Shown: positions 33,967-43,530 of the stretch, in pieces | Layout: each line of letters begins with the position of its first letter | How positions within the stretch are numbered: position 1 is the stretch's first letter | Origin: Citricoccus alkalitolerans | GTDB lineage: Bacteria > Actinomycetota > Actinomycetes > Actinomycetales > Micrococcaceae | Assembly: GCF_039528175.1 (NCBI RefSeq) | Contig: NZ_BAAALH010000001.1 | Location: forward strand, 496,001 to 560,000 | Direction of reading: 5' to 3' | DNA length: 64,000 nucleotides | Notes under the pieces: model-generated | Seen by the model: only the letters and a program-made list of their open reading frames with translations | Database searches by the model: none | Told to the model about the DNA's origin: nothing | Made by a program: the position numbers and the translations under genes

Positions 33967-35078
33967 AGGTCTACCTGCTGCTGCTGGGGCTCTCCGCCGT
34001 CATCAGCTTCGTGTTGACACCGGCAGTGCGCAGGCTCGCCCTGGCCGGGGGCGTCTACACCCCACAACGCCAACGGGACGTGCACCGCGAGCCGGTGCCC
34101 AAGCTCGGTGGGGTGGCCATGATAGCCGGCGTGCTGGTGGCGCTGGGAATCGGCGCCATGATCCCGTTCCTGGACGGCATCTTCTCCGACCCCGATCCGA
34201 TCCGTGGGCTGCTGTTCGCCCTCGCCGTGGTCCTGGCGATGGGTGTGGCGGACGATCTGTGGGACCTGCACTGGACGCTCAAACTCGCCGCCCAGATGAC
34301 GGCGGCCGCACTGGTGGCCTTCCACGGAATCCGAGTCGAGGCCATGCCGGTGGGGTGGATCCCGGTGGGCAACGAATCGATCCAGATCGGTCTGACGATC
34401 TTCATCCTCGTGCTGACCATGAATGCCATCAACTTCGTGGACGGCCTCGACGGGCTGGCCGCCGGGATGGCCGTCATCGGAGGCTCCGCCTTCTTCATCT
34501 ACACCTACCTGCTGACCCGGACCATCAACCAGTTCGACTACTCGAACCTGGCCACCTTGCTCATGGCCGTCCTCGTCGGGTCCTGCCTCGGCTTCCTTCC
34601 ACACAACTTCAACCCGGCGAAGATCTTCATGGGCGAGGTGGGCGCGATGCTCATCGGTCTGCTCCTGGCCACCGCCGCCGTGGCCGTGACCGCCGACGTG
34701 GCGGCGATGGAGGGTTTCCGCTTCCGCAACGTCCCGGCCTACATGCCGATCCTGCTGCCGATCGCCGTCATGGCCCTGCCGCTGCTGGACCTGGCCCTGG
34801 CCGTGGTGCGCAGGACGGTCCGCGGGTCCAGCCCCTTCTCGGCCGACCGCGGACACCTGCACCACAAACTCGTGGACGGCGGGTGGACGCATCGCCAGGC
34901 CGTGCTGCTGCTCTACCTGTGGACTTTCCTGATCGCTTACGGGGTGGTCTCTCTGAACTTCTTCGACTGGCTGATCGTCCTGCCGGTCGTCGGCATCCTG
35001 CTGCTGGGCGCCGGATACTTGACCCTGCACCCCTGGGTGCGTCGTTCGAGGGAATCACTGAGGGAGTCCCGCCCATGA
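33963..35078 (+). CDS. MraY/WecA-family polyprenyl-phosphate sugar-1-phosphate transferase
   Basis: A 371-residue integral membrane enzyme with about eleven segments. It has the substrate motif DVHREPVPKLGG (about residues 40-51), the Asp-rich catalytic motif MNAINFVDGLDGLAAG (about 155-170), NPAKIFMGEVGA and the basic cytoplasmic loop FSADRGHLHHKLVDGG. This pattern is WecA/TagO-like rather than MraY, so it probably starts linkage-unit or arabinogalactan-type polymer synthesis with UDP-GlcNAc. It overlaps both neighbours by 4 nt. Confidence 0.9.
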   Translation: MKVYLLLLGLSAVISFVLTPAVRRLALAGGVYTPQRQRDVHREPVPKLGGVAMIAGVLVALGIGAMIPFLDGIFSDPDPIRGLLFALAVVLAMGVADDLWDLHWTLKLAAQMTAAALVAFHGIRVEAMPVGWIPVGNESIQIGLTIFILVLTMNAINFVDGLDGLAAGMAVIGGSAFFIYTYLLTRTINQFDYSNLATLLMAVLVGSCLGFLPHNFNPAKIFMGEVGAMLIGLLLATAAVAVTADVAAMEGFRFRNVPAYMPILLPIAVMALPLLDLALAVVRRTVRGSSPFSADRGHLHHKLVDGGWTHRQAVLLLYLWTFLIAYGVVSLNFFDWLIVLPVVGILLLGAGYLTLHPWVRRSRESLRESRP

Positions 35079-35503
35079 AGACATCCGCGAAGCGCGTCAA
35101 CACCCGCGGCTGGTGGGGGATCCTCGTCGCCTGCCTCATCGGCTCCGTCGCCGCACTGGCCGTGGCCGTGGTCATCGCCTGGCTGGTGGTCGGGAGAACG
35201 GCCGGCGGAACCGCCGCCGCGTCGTTGGGACTGGCCGGCGCCGCCGTCGTGGTCCTCTCCGGACTCACCCTGCTGGTGACGGCCTGGTCCTGGGACCGCT
35301 GGCGGGAGCAGGCGGTGTTCATCGCCCTGTTCGGCTTCGTCCTGAAAATCATCCTGATGGCGGTGCTGCTGACCGTGGTTCCACCGCCGGTCTGGTTGGA
35401 CACCATGGCAGCCGGGCTCGGCGCGCTCGTGGCGATCGTGGCCTGGCAGGTGACCGAGGTCTTCGTCTTCGCCCGGACGCGGCAGCAGATCTACGACGAC
35501 TGA
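35075..35503 (+). CDS. AtpI-like small membrane protein
   Basis: A 142-residue protein with four predicted membrane segments: ILVACLIGSVAALAVAVVIA, the stretch LGLAGAAVVVLSGLTLLVTA, a third around FIALFGFVLKIILMAVLL, and a fourth around AAGLGALVAIVAWQV. A basic N-terminus precedes the first. It occupies the place of Rv1303 upstream of the atp operon and resembles ATP synthase protein I, a c-ring assembly or Mg2+ factor, but the sequence similarity is too low for certainty. The ATG overlaps the preceding stop (ATGA). Confidence 0.75.
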   Translation: MKTSAKRVNTRGWWGILVACLIGSVAALAVAVVIAWLVVGRTAGGTAAASLGLAGAAVVVLSGLTLLVTAWSWDRWREQAVFIALFGFVLKIILMAVLLTVVPPPVWLDTMAAGLGALVAIVAWQVTEVFVFARTRQQIYDD

Positions 35504-35593
35504 CGTCTGGGGGTCTCAACGGACCACACGGGGCGCCTGACGGCCTTGGGTCACGGTCTGGTCACGGGCGGATGTCGGGCCGATGACGGTGTG

Positions 35594-35648
35594 ACTTCGA
35601 CGCAACGTAGAAATAAATCGTCCGATGGCGCGAAAACCGCGTCGAAGT
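35594..35648 (+). terminator. long-loop inverted repeat with T-run ahead of the atp operon
   Basis: ACTTCGACGC (35594-35603) and GCGTCGAAGT (35639-35648) are perfect 10-bp complementary arms around a 35-nt A-rich loop, followed by gggcTTTTT (T-run 35653-35657). It may be the terminator of the rho-to-atpI-like run or an attenuator/operator for atpB. A possible -10 (TAGGCT, 35684-35689) follows. Confidence 0.4.
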
Positions 35649-35683
35649 GGGCTTTTTGGTCATCAGCACCACGCCCGGTTTGA

Positions 35684-35689
35684 TAGGCT
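35684..35689 (+). promoter_or_regulatory. candidate -10 of the atp operon promoter
   Basis: TAGGCT in a relatively AT-rich patch about 110 bp before the atpB start. No convincing -35 is correctly spaced; TTGGTC at 35656 is 22 bp away. Confidence 0.3.
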
Positions 35690-35798
35690 CATCAACGATC
35701 AATAACGACGGTCGGGGCTGCGTTGTGCCGCCCGCTTGACCGCGGGGTGGGGACGCGCCGTACGCGTTCCGTTGACCGACACTGCAGAGAGGATCAGC

Positions 35799-36611
35799 GT
35801 GCTACCGATCGTGCTCGCCAGCTCCACCGATGAGGGTGGATTCGCTCCTCCCACGATCGACCAGACCCACCTGCCGGACATCCTGCCCTGGGTGGCCGAG
35901 TATGGCACCGGTTTCGGCAAGCAGATGCTGATGATCATCCTCTCGGTGATCCTCATCTCCGCCTTCTTCATGCTCGCCATGCGCAAGCCAGGGCTCGTCC
36001 CGGGCAAGGTGCAGTGGCTCGCTGAGTCAGGCTACGCCTTCGTGCGCAACGGCATGGGCCGGGACATCATCGGCGAGAAGGAGTTCAAGCCCTTCGTCCC
36101 GTTGCTGTTCGGCCTGTTCTTCTTCGTGATCGTGAACAACCTGTTCGGCGCCGTTCCCTTCCTGCAGCTGCCGAGCTTCTCGCACGCCGGCTCGGCCTAT
36201 GCACTGGCACTGATCGTCTACATCATCTGGATCGGCCTGGGCATCAAGCGCAACGGCCTCAAGTACTTCAAGCTGGCAGTGGTCCCCAGTGGCGTCCCCG
36301 GCTGGATCCTCCCGCTGCTCGTGCCGCTGGAGATCATCTCCACTTTCCTCGTCCGGCCGCTGACCCACTCCCTGCGTCTGATGGCCACGATGCTCTCCGG
36401 GCACATGATCATCATGCTGGCCGGCGCGGGTGCCCAGTTCCTGATCATGGAGACGGGCAACGTCGCCCTCCAGGCCACCGGTGTGCTCGTGGTCCTCGGT
36501 TCCGTGGCCATGTACTTCCTGGAACTGCTGATCATGTACCTGCAGGCCTTCGTCTTCACCCTGCTCACCGCGATCTACATCCAAGGGGCGCTGGCCGCCA
36601 ACGACCACTGA
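35799..36611 (+). CDS. atpB: F1Fo ATP synthase subunit a
   Basis: A 270-residue Fo channel subunit. The essential arginine lies in the segment FLVRPLTHSLRLMATMLSGHMI (about residues 185-206), and the C-terminal helix YLQAFVFTLLTAIYI is typical. About six membrane helices follow a short external N-terminus. GTG 35799 has AGAGGA 6 nt upstream; an in-frame TTG at 35736 lacks support. It is the first gene of atpBEFHAGDC. Confidence 0.95.
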   Translation: MLPIVLASSTDEGGFAPPTIDQTHLPDILPWVAEYGTGFGKQMLMIILSVILISAFFMLAMRKPGLVPGKVQWLAESGYAFVRNGMGRDIIGEKEFKPFVPLLFGLFFFVIVNNLFGAVPFLQLPSFSHAGSAYALALIVYIIWIGLGIKRNGLKYFKLAVVPSGVPGWILPLLVPLEIISTFLVRPLTHSLRLMATMLSGHMIIMLAGAGAQFLIMETGNVALQATGVLVVLGSVAMYFLELLIMYLQAFVFTLLTAIYIQGALAANDH

Positions 36612-36756
36612 CTTTCCGGGCCCGCCGTCATTGGCTGAAGGTGGGCACGGTTCGGCGGAGTCATCCGCCACCGCAGCACCTCCCGGTACCGGCAACCGTC
36701 GGACACCGCCGGGAATCCCCGCACAACCTGCCGTCAGGCATCTTGAAAGGAACACC

Positions 36757-36966
36757 ATGGATATCGAAGGCAACCTGAATCTGATCGGCTACGGCCTGGC
36801 CTCCATCGGCTCCGCCATCGGCGTGGGCCTGATCTTCGCCGCCTACATCAACGGCGTCGCTCGTCAGCCGGAAGCCCAGCGCATCCTGCAGCCCATCGCC
36901 CTGCTGGGCTTCGCCCTCGCCGAGGCCCTGGCCATCCTGGGCCTGGTCTTCGCCTTCGTCCTCTGA
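36757..36966 (+). CDS. atpE: F1Fo ATP synthase subunit c
   Basis: A 69-residue proteolipid hairpin forming the rotor ring. Two membrane helices are joined by the polar loop ARQPEAQ. The ion-carrying carboxylate is Glu56 in GFALAEALAILG. The glycine-rich first helix (LASIGSAIGVGLIFAAY) is normal, and the absence of polar partners typical of Na+ rings suggests protons. AAAGGA lies 5 nt before the ATG. Confidence 0.97.
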   Translation: MDIEGNLNLIGYGLASIGSAIGVGLIFAAYINGVARQPEAQRILQPIALLGFALAEALAILGLVFAFVL

Positions 36967-37036
36967 TTCCTGCCCTTCCCGGCCGGTTCGCCGGCCATCC
37001 ACAGAGCAGGAAACTTCACCAAAGGATGGTTGAAAC

Positions 37037-37612
37037 ATGATCAGGTCTGAAGCGATTCTCGCTGCAGCCGAGGGCGCCAACCCGCTCGTTCCCAACTGGT
37101 GGGAGGTGCTCGTTACCGCCGTTGGCTTTGCCGTGTTGATGTTCCTCGTGGTGAAGTACATCGCCCCGGCTCTGGAGAACTCCTACCAGAACCGCGTCGA
37201 CGCCATCGAGGGTGGACTCGAGAAGGCCGAGAAGGCCCAGGCCGAGGCCAACGCCCTCAAGGCTGACTACGAGCAGCAGCAGCAGGAGGGCTACGCCGAG
37301 GCCAACCGCGTCCGCGAGGAGGCCCGTACCGAAGGCGCCCAGATCCTGGCCGAGGCCAGGGAGAAGGCTGCCGCCGAGGCTGCCCGACTGGTCGAGCAGG
37401 CCCAGGTCCAGATCGCCGCTGAGCGTCTGCAGGCCGAGACCTCGCTCCGCACCGACGTCGGCGCCCTGGCCACCACCCTGGCGAGCCGCATCGTCGGAGA
37501 ATCCCTCGAGGACGACGCCCGCTCGCAGCGCGTGGTGGACCGGTTCCTCGAGGACCTCGAGCGGAACTCGACCGCCGGCACTGCGACCGGCACGGCAGGC
37601 GTGGCTGAGTAA
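37037..37612 (+). CDS. atpF: F1Fo ATP synthase subunit b
   Basis: A 191-residue peripheral stalk subunit. One N-terminal membrane helix (VLVTAVGFAVLMFLVVKYIAP, about residues 24-44) is followed by a long charged coiled coil rich in Glu, Ala and Gln, and a C-terminal delta-binding part. A single separate b is present, unlike the b-delta fusion of mycobacteria. AAAGGA is upstream and the stop shares one base with atpH. Confidence 0.95.
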   Translation: MIRSEAILAAAEGANPLVPNWWEVLVTAVGFAVLMFLVVKYIAPALENSYQNRVDAIEGGLEKAEKAQAEANALKADYEQQQQEGYAEANRVREEARTEGAQILAEAREKAAAEAARLVEQAQVQIAAERLQAETSLRTDVGALATTLASRIVGESLEDDARSQRVVDRFLEDLERNSTAGTATGTAGVAE

Positions 37613-38421
37613 TGGCAGGTGCATCGAGCGATTCGCTGGCCACCGCCCGGCAGGAACTGGACCCCGTCCTGGTCTCCGGCGGCACCCAGCTGGCTTCCGA
37701 GCTGTTCACCGCCCTGGCGGCGGTGGACTCGAGCGCCCCGCTGCGCCGTGCCCTGACCGACCCCTCGTGGTCGGTGGAGCGTCGAACCGGAGTCGTCGGT
37801 TCGCTGTTCGGGTCCAAGGTGTCCGAGGATGCCCTGCGGGTCCTCACCACCCTGGCCGGCCTCAAGTGGTCCCGCACCCGGGACTTCGGGGACGCACTCG
37901 AGCAATTGGCCACCACCTCCGTGGCGGCCTCCGCCGAGCGCGACGGGCTGGACGGACTCAGTCGACTGTCCGATGAGCTGTTGTCCTTCAACCGTGCGGT
38001 CCAGGAGTCCCACGAACTCCAGCGTGCACTGACGGATCCGCAGGCTCCCGCTTCGGCCAAGGGCAACCTGGCTGAGCGGATCCTGGGCAACGGTTCCGCC
38101 GAGGCCAAGCTCCTGGTCCGCCAGGCCGTGGAAGCACCGAGGGGCCACAAGCCCGTGGACCTCATCCGCGGCTTCGTGGACACCGTGGCAGAGCGTCAGC
38201 GTCTGTGGATCGCCGAAGTCACCGTGGCTCGCGCGCTGGCCCCGGCTCAGCAGGAGCGGCTCGCCGCCGCATTGAAGCGCCTCTTTGGCCGCGACCTGAA
38301 GTTGGACGTGGCCGTCGACCCCGAGCTGGTGGGTGGCATCCGGGTCCAGGTGGGAGACGACGTCGTCGACTCCTCCCTGCAGTCCCGACTGCATGACCTC
38401 CAGCGGAAGATGGCCGGCTGA
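37612..38421 (+). CDS. atpH: F1Fo ATP synthase subunit delta
   Basis: A 269-residue stator subunit. The C-terminal OSCP motif GGIRVQVGDDVVDSSLQSRL (about residues 241-260) is clear. The length is that of actinobacterial delta (about 270), longer than E. coli (177). It couples F1 alpha to the b stalk. The ATG shares one base with the atpF stop. Confidence 0.95.
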   Translation: MAGASSDSLATARQELDPVLVSGGTQLASELFTALAAVDSSAPLRRALTDPSWSVERRTGVVGSLFGSKVSEDALRVLTTLAGLKWSRTRDFGDALEQLATTSVAASAERDGLDGLSRLSDELLSFNRAVQESHELQRALTDPQAPASAKGNLAERILGNGSAEAKLLVRQAVEAPRGHKPVDLIRGFVDTVAERQRLWIAEVTVARALAPAQQERLAAALKRLFGRDLKLDVAVDPELVGGIRVQVGDDVVDSSLQSRLHDLQRKMAG

Positions 38422-38501
38422 GGCCGGTCTGACGAACCCACAAGACACCTTCGGTCATCGGCATGTCGATGATCACCAACCCCAGAGAGCAGGGAACGCA
38501 G

Positions 38502-40139
38502 ATGGCCGACTTGACCATCAACGCTGACGATGTTCGCAATGCCCTGAATGAGTTCGCGGCATCCTACGAACCGGCCGGCACCGAACGTGTGGAGGTCGGC
38601 CACGTCGTCTCCGCCGCAGACGGCATTGCCCGTGTGGAGGGTCTGCCCTCCGTCATGGCCAACGAGCTGCTGCGCTTTGAGGACGGGACCCTGGGCCTGG
38701 CCCAGAACCTCGACACCCGTGAGATTGGCGTCGTCGTTCTCGGCGACTTCCAGGGCGTCGAAGAGGGCCAGGAAGTCCAGCGCACCGGTGAGGTCCTCTC
38801 CGTGCCCGTGGGCGACGCCTTCCTCGGCCGCGTGGTGGACCCGTTGGGTGCACCCCTGGACGACATGGGTCCGATCGAGGCCGAGGCCCGCCGCGCCATG
38901 GAGCTCCAGGCTCCGGGCGTCACGCAGCGCAAGTCCGTTGAGGAACCGCTGCAGACCGGCATGAAGTCCATCGACGCCATGATCCCGATCGGCCGCGGAC
39001 AGCGCCAGTTGATCATCGGTGACCGCCAGACCGGCAAGACCGCGATCGGCATCGACACCATCCTGAACCAGAAGGACAACTGGGAGTCAGGCGATCCGAC
39101 GAAGCAGGTGCGCTGCATCTACGTCGCCGTCGGCCAGAAGGCCTCGACGATCGCCTCCGTGCGCCAGACGCTCGAGGAGCACGGTGCCTTGGAGTACACC
39201 ACCATCGTGGCGTCCCCGGCCTCCGACCCGGCCGGCTTCAAGTACCTGGCACCCTACGCCGGTTCGGCCATCGGCCAGCACTGGATGTATGGCGGCAAGC
39301 ATGTCCTCATCATCTTCGATGACCTCTCCAAGCAGGCCGAGGCCTACCGTGCGGTCTCGCTGCTGCTGCGCCGCCCGCCGGGCCGTGAGGCCTACCCCGG
39401 CGATGTGTTCTACCTGCACTCCCGCCTGCTGGAGAGGTGTGCCAAGCTGTCCGACGAGCTGGGCGGCGGTTCCATGACCGGCCTGCCGATCGTGGAGACC
39501 AAGGCCAACGACGTCTCGGCCTACATCCCGACCAACGTCATCTCCATCACCGACGGACAGATCTTCCTGCAGTCGGACCTCTTCAATGCCAACCAGCGTC
39601 CGGCCGTCGACGTGGGCATCTCGGTGTCCCGCGTGGGTGGTGCGGCTCAGGTCAAGGCCATGAAGAAGGTCTCCGGCACCTTGAAGCTGGACCTGGCCCA
39701 GTACCGCGACCAGCAGGCCTTCGCCATGTTCGCCTCGGACCTGGATCCGGCAACGCGCCGTCAGCTGGCCCGTGGTGAGCGTCTGACCGAGCTGCTGAAG
39801 CAGCCGCAGTACTCCCCGTACCCGGTCGAGGAGCAGGTCGTGTCCATCTGGACCGGCTCCAACGGCCACCTGGACGAGGTTCCGGTCGAGGATGTGTTGC
39901 GCTTCGAGCGTGACTTCCTGGACCACTTGCGTCGCAAGGAGGTCGTGCTCGGCCCGATCCGCGAGTCCGGCAAGCTGGAGGACTCCACCCTCGAGGCGCT
40001 CAAGACCGAGGTCGAGGCGTTCAAGAAGGGCTTCTTCGGGGAGGGCGACAGCAAGCTCGTCGCCGCCGGCCACGAGGAGCACGAGCCGCTGGCGGCCGAT
40101 CAGGTCACCCAGGAAAAGATCGTCAAGCAGAAGCGCTGA
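38502..40139 (+). CDS. atpA: F1Fo ATP synthase subunit alpha
   Basis: A 545-residue F1 subunit with a non-catalytic nucleotide site. Walker A is GDRQTGKTA (about residue 171), and the family signature PAVDVGISVSRVGGAAQ lies near residue 367. The C-terminal extension, rich in charged residues, is about 30 residues longer than in E. coli, as in other actinobacteria. ATG 38502 (MADLTINADDVRNAL) with AGCAGGGA upstream is preferred over ATG 38463. Confidence 0.96.
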   Translation: MADLTINADDVRNALNEFAASYEPAGTERVEVGHVVSAADGIARVEGLPSVMANELLRFEDGTLGLAQNLDTREIGVVVLGDFQGVEEGQEVQRTGEVLSVPVGDAFLGRVVDPLGAPLDDMGPIEAEARRAMELQAPGVTQRKSVEEPLQTGMKSIDAMIPIGRGQRQLIIGDRQTGKTAIGIDTILNQKDNWESGDPTKQVRCIYVAVGQKASTIASVRQTLEEHGALEYTTIVASPASDPAGFKYLAPYAGSAIGQHWMYGGKHVLIIFDDLSKQAEAYRAVSLLLRRPPGREAYPGDVFYLHSRLLERCAKLSDELGGGSMTGLPIVETKANDVSAYIPTNVISITDGQIFLQSDLFNANQRPAVDVGISVSRVGGAAQVKAMKKVSGTLKLDLAQYRDQQAFAMFASDLDPATRRQLARGERLTELLKQPQYSPYPVEEQVVSIWTGSNGHLDEVPVEDVLRFERDFLDHLRRKEVVLGPIRESGKLEDSTLEALKTEVEAFKKGFFGEGDSKLVAAGHEEHEPLAADQVTQEKIVKQKR

Positions 40140-40228
40140 CCCGTTGTGCCGACGGCAGTCCCGTCCGATCGTTCCATGAGGAATGACCGGACGGGCGCCG
40201 GAGGCGGACACGTAAGGAAAGGACCACC

Positions 40229-41122
40229 ATGGGAGCCCAGATCCGGGTCTACCGCCAGAAGATCGCCTCGACCCAGTCGATGCAGAAGATCTTCAAGGCG
40301 ATGGAGCTGATCGCCACGTCCCGCATCGGCAAGGCACGTGAACGCGTGTCCGCGTCGCTGCCGTACGCCAACGCGATCACCCGCGCCGTGTCCGCCGTGT
40401 CATCGCAGCAGGACATCGAGCACGTGCTGACGTCCGAGGTCGAGAACCCGAAGCGCGCCGCCGTGCTGGTCCTCTCCTCGGACCGTGGCATGGCCGGCGC
40501 CTACTCGGCGAACATCCTGCGCCATGCGGAGGAACTGCTCGAGTCGCTGCACGCCGAGGGCAAGGAGACGGACATCTACCTCGTGGGCCGCAAGGCGCAG
40601 GGGTACTTCGATTTCCGCAACCGCGAGTACCAGGAGGTCTGGACGGGCAACACCGATGCTCCGGAGTTCCTGCGGGCCCGTGAGATAGGAGAGCGCCTCG
40701 TCGACTCGTTCCTGGAGGAGACGGAGGCCGGTGGCGTGGACGAGATCCATGTCGTCTACACCGCCTTCCACTCACTGGTCACCCAGGTCCCGACCGTCGT
40801 CCGTCTGCTGCCCCTCGAGGTGGTGGAGGAAGAGGTCACGGACTCCACGGACCTGTACCCGCTCTACGAGTACGAGCCGGCCCCGGAGGACGTCCTGGAC
40901 GCCCTGCTGCCGAAGTACATCGAGTCACGGATCTTCTCGGCGATGCTCCAGGCCTCCGCATCCGAACTGGCCAACCGCCAGCGCGCGATGAAGTCGGCCG
41001 GGGACAACGCCAAGGACCTGGTCACCGAGTACACCCTGAAGATGAACAACGCCCGCCAGGCCGAGATCACCCAGGAACTGACCGAGTTGATCGCCGGTGC
41101 GGACGCGCTCAGCGCATCCTGA
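40229..41122 (+). CDS. atpG: F1Fo ATP synthase subunit gamma
   Basis: A 297-residue central shaft. The N-terminal helix MGAQIRVYRQKIASTQSMQKIFKAME and the C-terminal helix SAGDNAKDLVTEYTLKMNNARQAEITQELTELI form the coiled coil that drives catalysis. AAGGAAAGGA lies before the ATG. Confidence 0.96.
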   Translation: MGAQIRVYRQKIASTQSMQKIFKAMELIATSRIGKARERVSASLPYANAITRAVSAVSSQQDIEHVLTSEVENPKRAAVLVLSSDRGMAGAYSANILRHAEELLESLHAEGKETDIYLVGRKAQGYFDFRNREYQEVWTGNTDAPEFLRAREIGERLVDSFLEETEAGGVDEIHVVYTAFHSLVTQVPTVVRLLPLEVVEEEVTDSTDLYPLYEYEPAPEDVLDALLPKYIESRIFSAMLQASASELANRQRAMKSAGDNAKDLVTEYTLKMNNARQAEITQELTELIAGADALSAS

Positions 41123-41215
41123 CCGGGCACCGGCTCTTCTCCTGACGAGCCATCTGACTGCCAACTGACCGTCAACTGACTGTCAACCTCCAGCCACACC
41201 AAAGAAGTGAGAGAG

Positions 41216-42673
<1,458 letters not shown>

Positions 42674-42678
42674 TCCGC

Positions 42679-42972
42679 ATGGCTGAGTACGAACTCGAAG
42701 TTGAGATCGTCGCCGAGGACCGCTTCGTGTGGTCCGGGCCGGCGCAGGCGGTCAGCGCCCGGACCGCAGAGGGCGAGATCGGCATCCTGCCGGGTCACAC
42801 CCCGCTGCTGGCCGTGCTGGGCGACGGCGACGTCGTGGTCCAGCAGACCAACGGTCAGACCCTCACAGCACATGCCGAGGGCGGGTTCTTCTCTGTGGAC
42901 AACGACCGCGTCGTGATCGTGGCCGGGGCAGCGTCCCTCGACGGCGACTCCGCCGAGCAGGGCGCAGCCTGA
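42679..42972 (+). CDS. atpC: F1Fo ATP synthase subunit epsilon, short form
   Basis: A 97-residue protein. The N-terminal beta-sandwich (residues 1-85; EVEIVAEDRFVWSGPAQAVS, AEGEIGILPGHTPLLAVLG) is complete. The C-terminal helical hairpin that inhibits ATP hydrolysis in E. coli (139 residues) is missing; only an acidic tail SAEQGAA remains. It lies 5 nt after atpD and one base before the next gene. Confidence 0.95.
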   Translation: MAEYELEVEIVAEDRFVWSGPAQAVSARTAEGEIGILPGHTPLLAVLGDGDVVVQQTNGQTLTAHAEGGFFSVDNDRVVIVAGAASLDGDSAEQGAA

Positions 42973-42973
42973 G

Positions 42974-43432
42974 GTGACGCCTGGGTGGTCCGCACTGATC
43001 GCAGCGGTGCTGGCTGCCCTGGTGGCGGCCGTCCTGGTCATCGCCTTCATGGTCTACTGGCGTTGGCGCACCCTGGTTCGCACCCCCGGGACCTTCACCG
43101 CTCGCATCCGCGCGGCAGGTGAGGGCACCGGGGGCGTCCGCGTCATCGGACGGTACGATGAATCGGGTCTCGACCTCATGACGGTGGCGTCGGTGGATCC
43201 GCGGCCCCGTTGGTCAGCGGCCCGGCACGTGTTGCGCCTGCACCGCGAGGGGACGGTCCGCCAGGACGGCTCCGTGGTGGTGCGCGTGGATGGCGGACCG
43301 GCCCCGGTCGACCTGCTCATCCAGGCCGACGCCTGCGCTGGCCTCTCGGCCTGGATCGAGTCCGGTCCGGCGGTGGGCTTCGGCACCTGGCGGGAGCTCC
43401 CGCCGCGGGGCTACCGGGGCCGGGCCCATTAG
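42974..43432 (+). CDS. DUF2550 membrane-anchored protein
   Basis: A 152-residue protein. One N-terminal membrane helix (ALIAAVLAALVAAVLVIAFMVYWRW, residues 7-31) is followed by a basic domain of about 115 residues. It corresponds in place and length to Rv1312, directly after atpC in mycobacteria, and belongs to DUF2550. No function is known. It follows atpC by one base and is the last gene before the operon terminator. Confidence 0.85.
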   Translation: MTPGWSALIAAVLAALVAAVLVIAFMVYWRWRTLVRTPGTFTARIRAAGEGTGGVRVIGRYDESGLDLMTVASVDPRPRWSAARHVLRLHREGTVRQDGSVVVRVDGGPAPVDLLIQADACAGLSAWIESGPAVGFGTWRELPPRGYRGRAH

Positions 43433-43470
43433 GACACGTCACGCCATCCATCAGATGACAACAGCATCTC

Positions 43471-43510
43471 AGCAGGCACCCCGGCACGTCCCGGGGTGCC
43501 TGCTGCTTTA
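43471..43510 (+). terminator. intrinsic terminator of the atp operon
   Basis: AGCAGGCACCCCGG (43471-43484) and CCGGGGTGCCTGCT (43491-43504) form a perfect 14-bp stem with a 6-nt loop, followed by GCTTTA. It lies between the converging DUF2550 and nagA genes and is the strongest hairpin terminator I found in the window. Confidence 0.85.
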
Positions 43511-43530
43511 AAGAGTGCCGTCAGTGCGGC

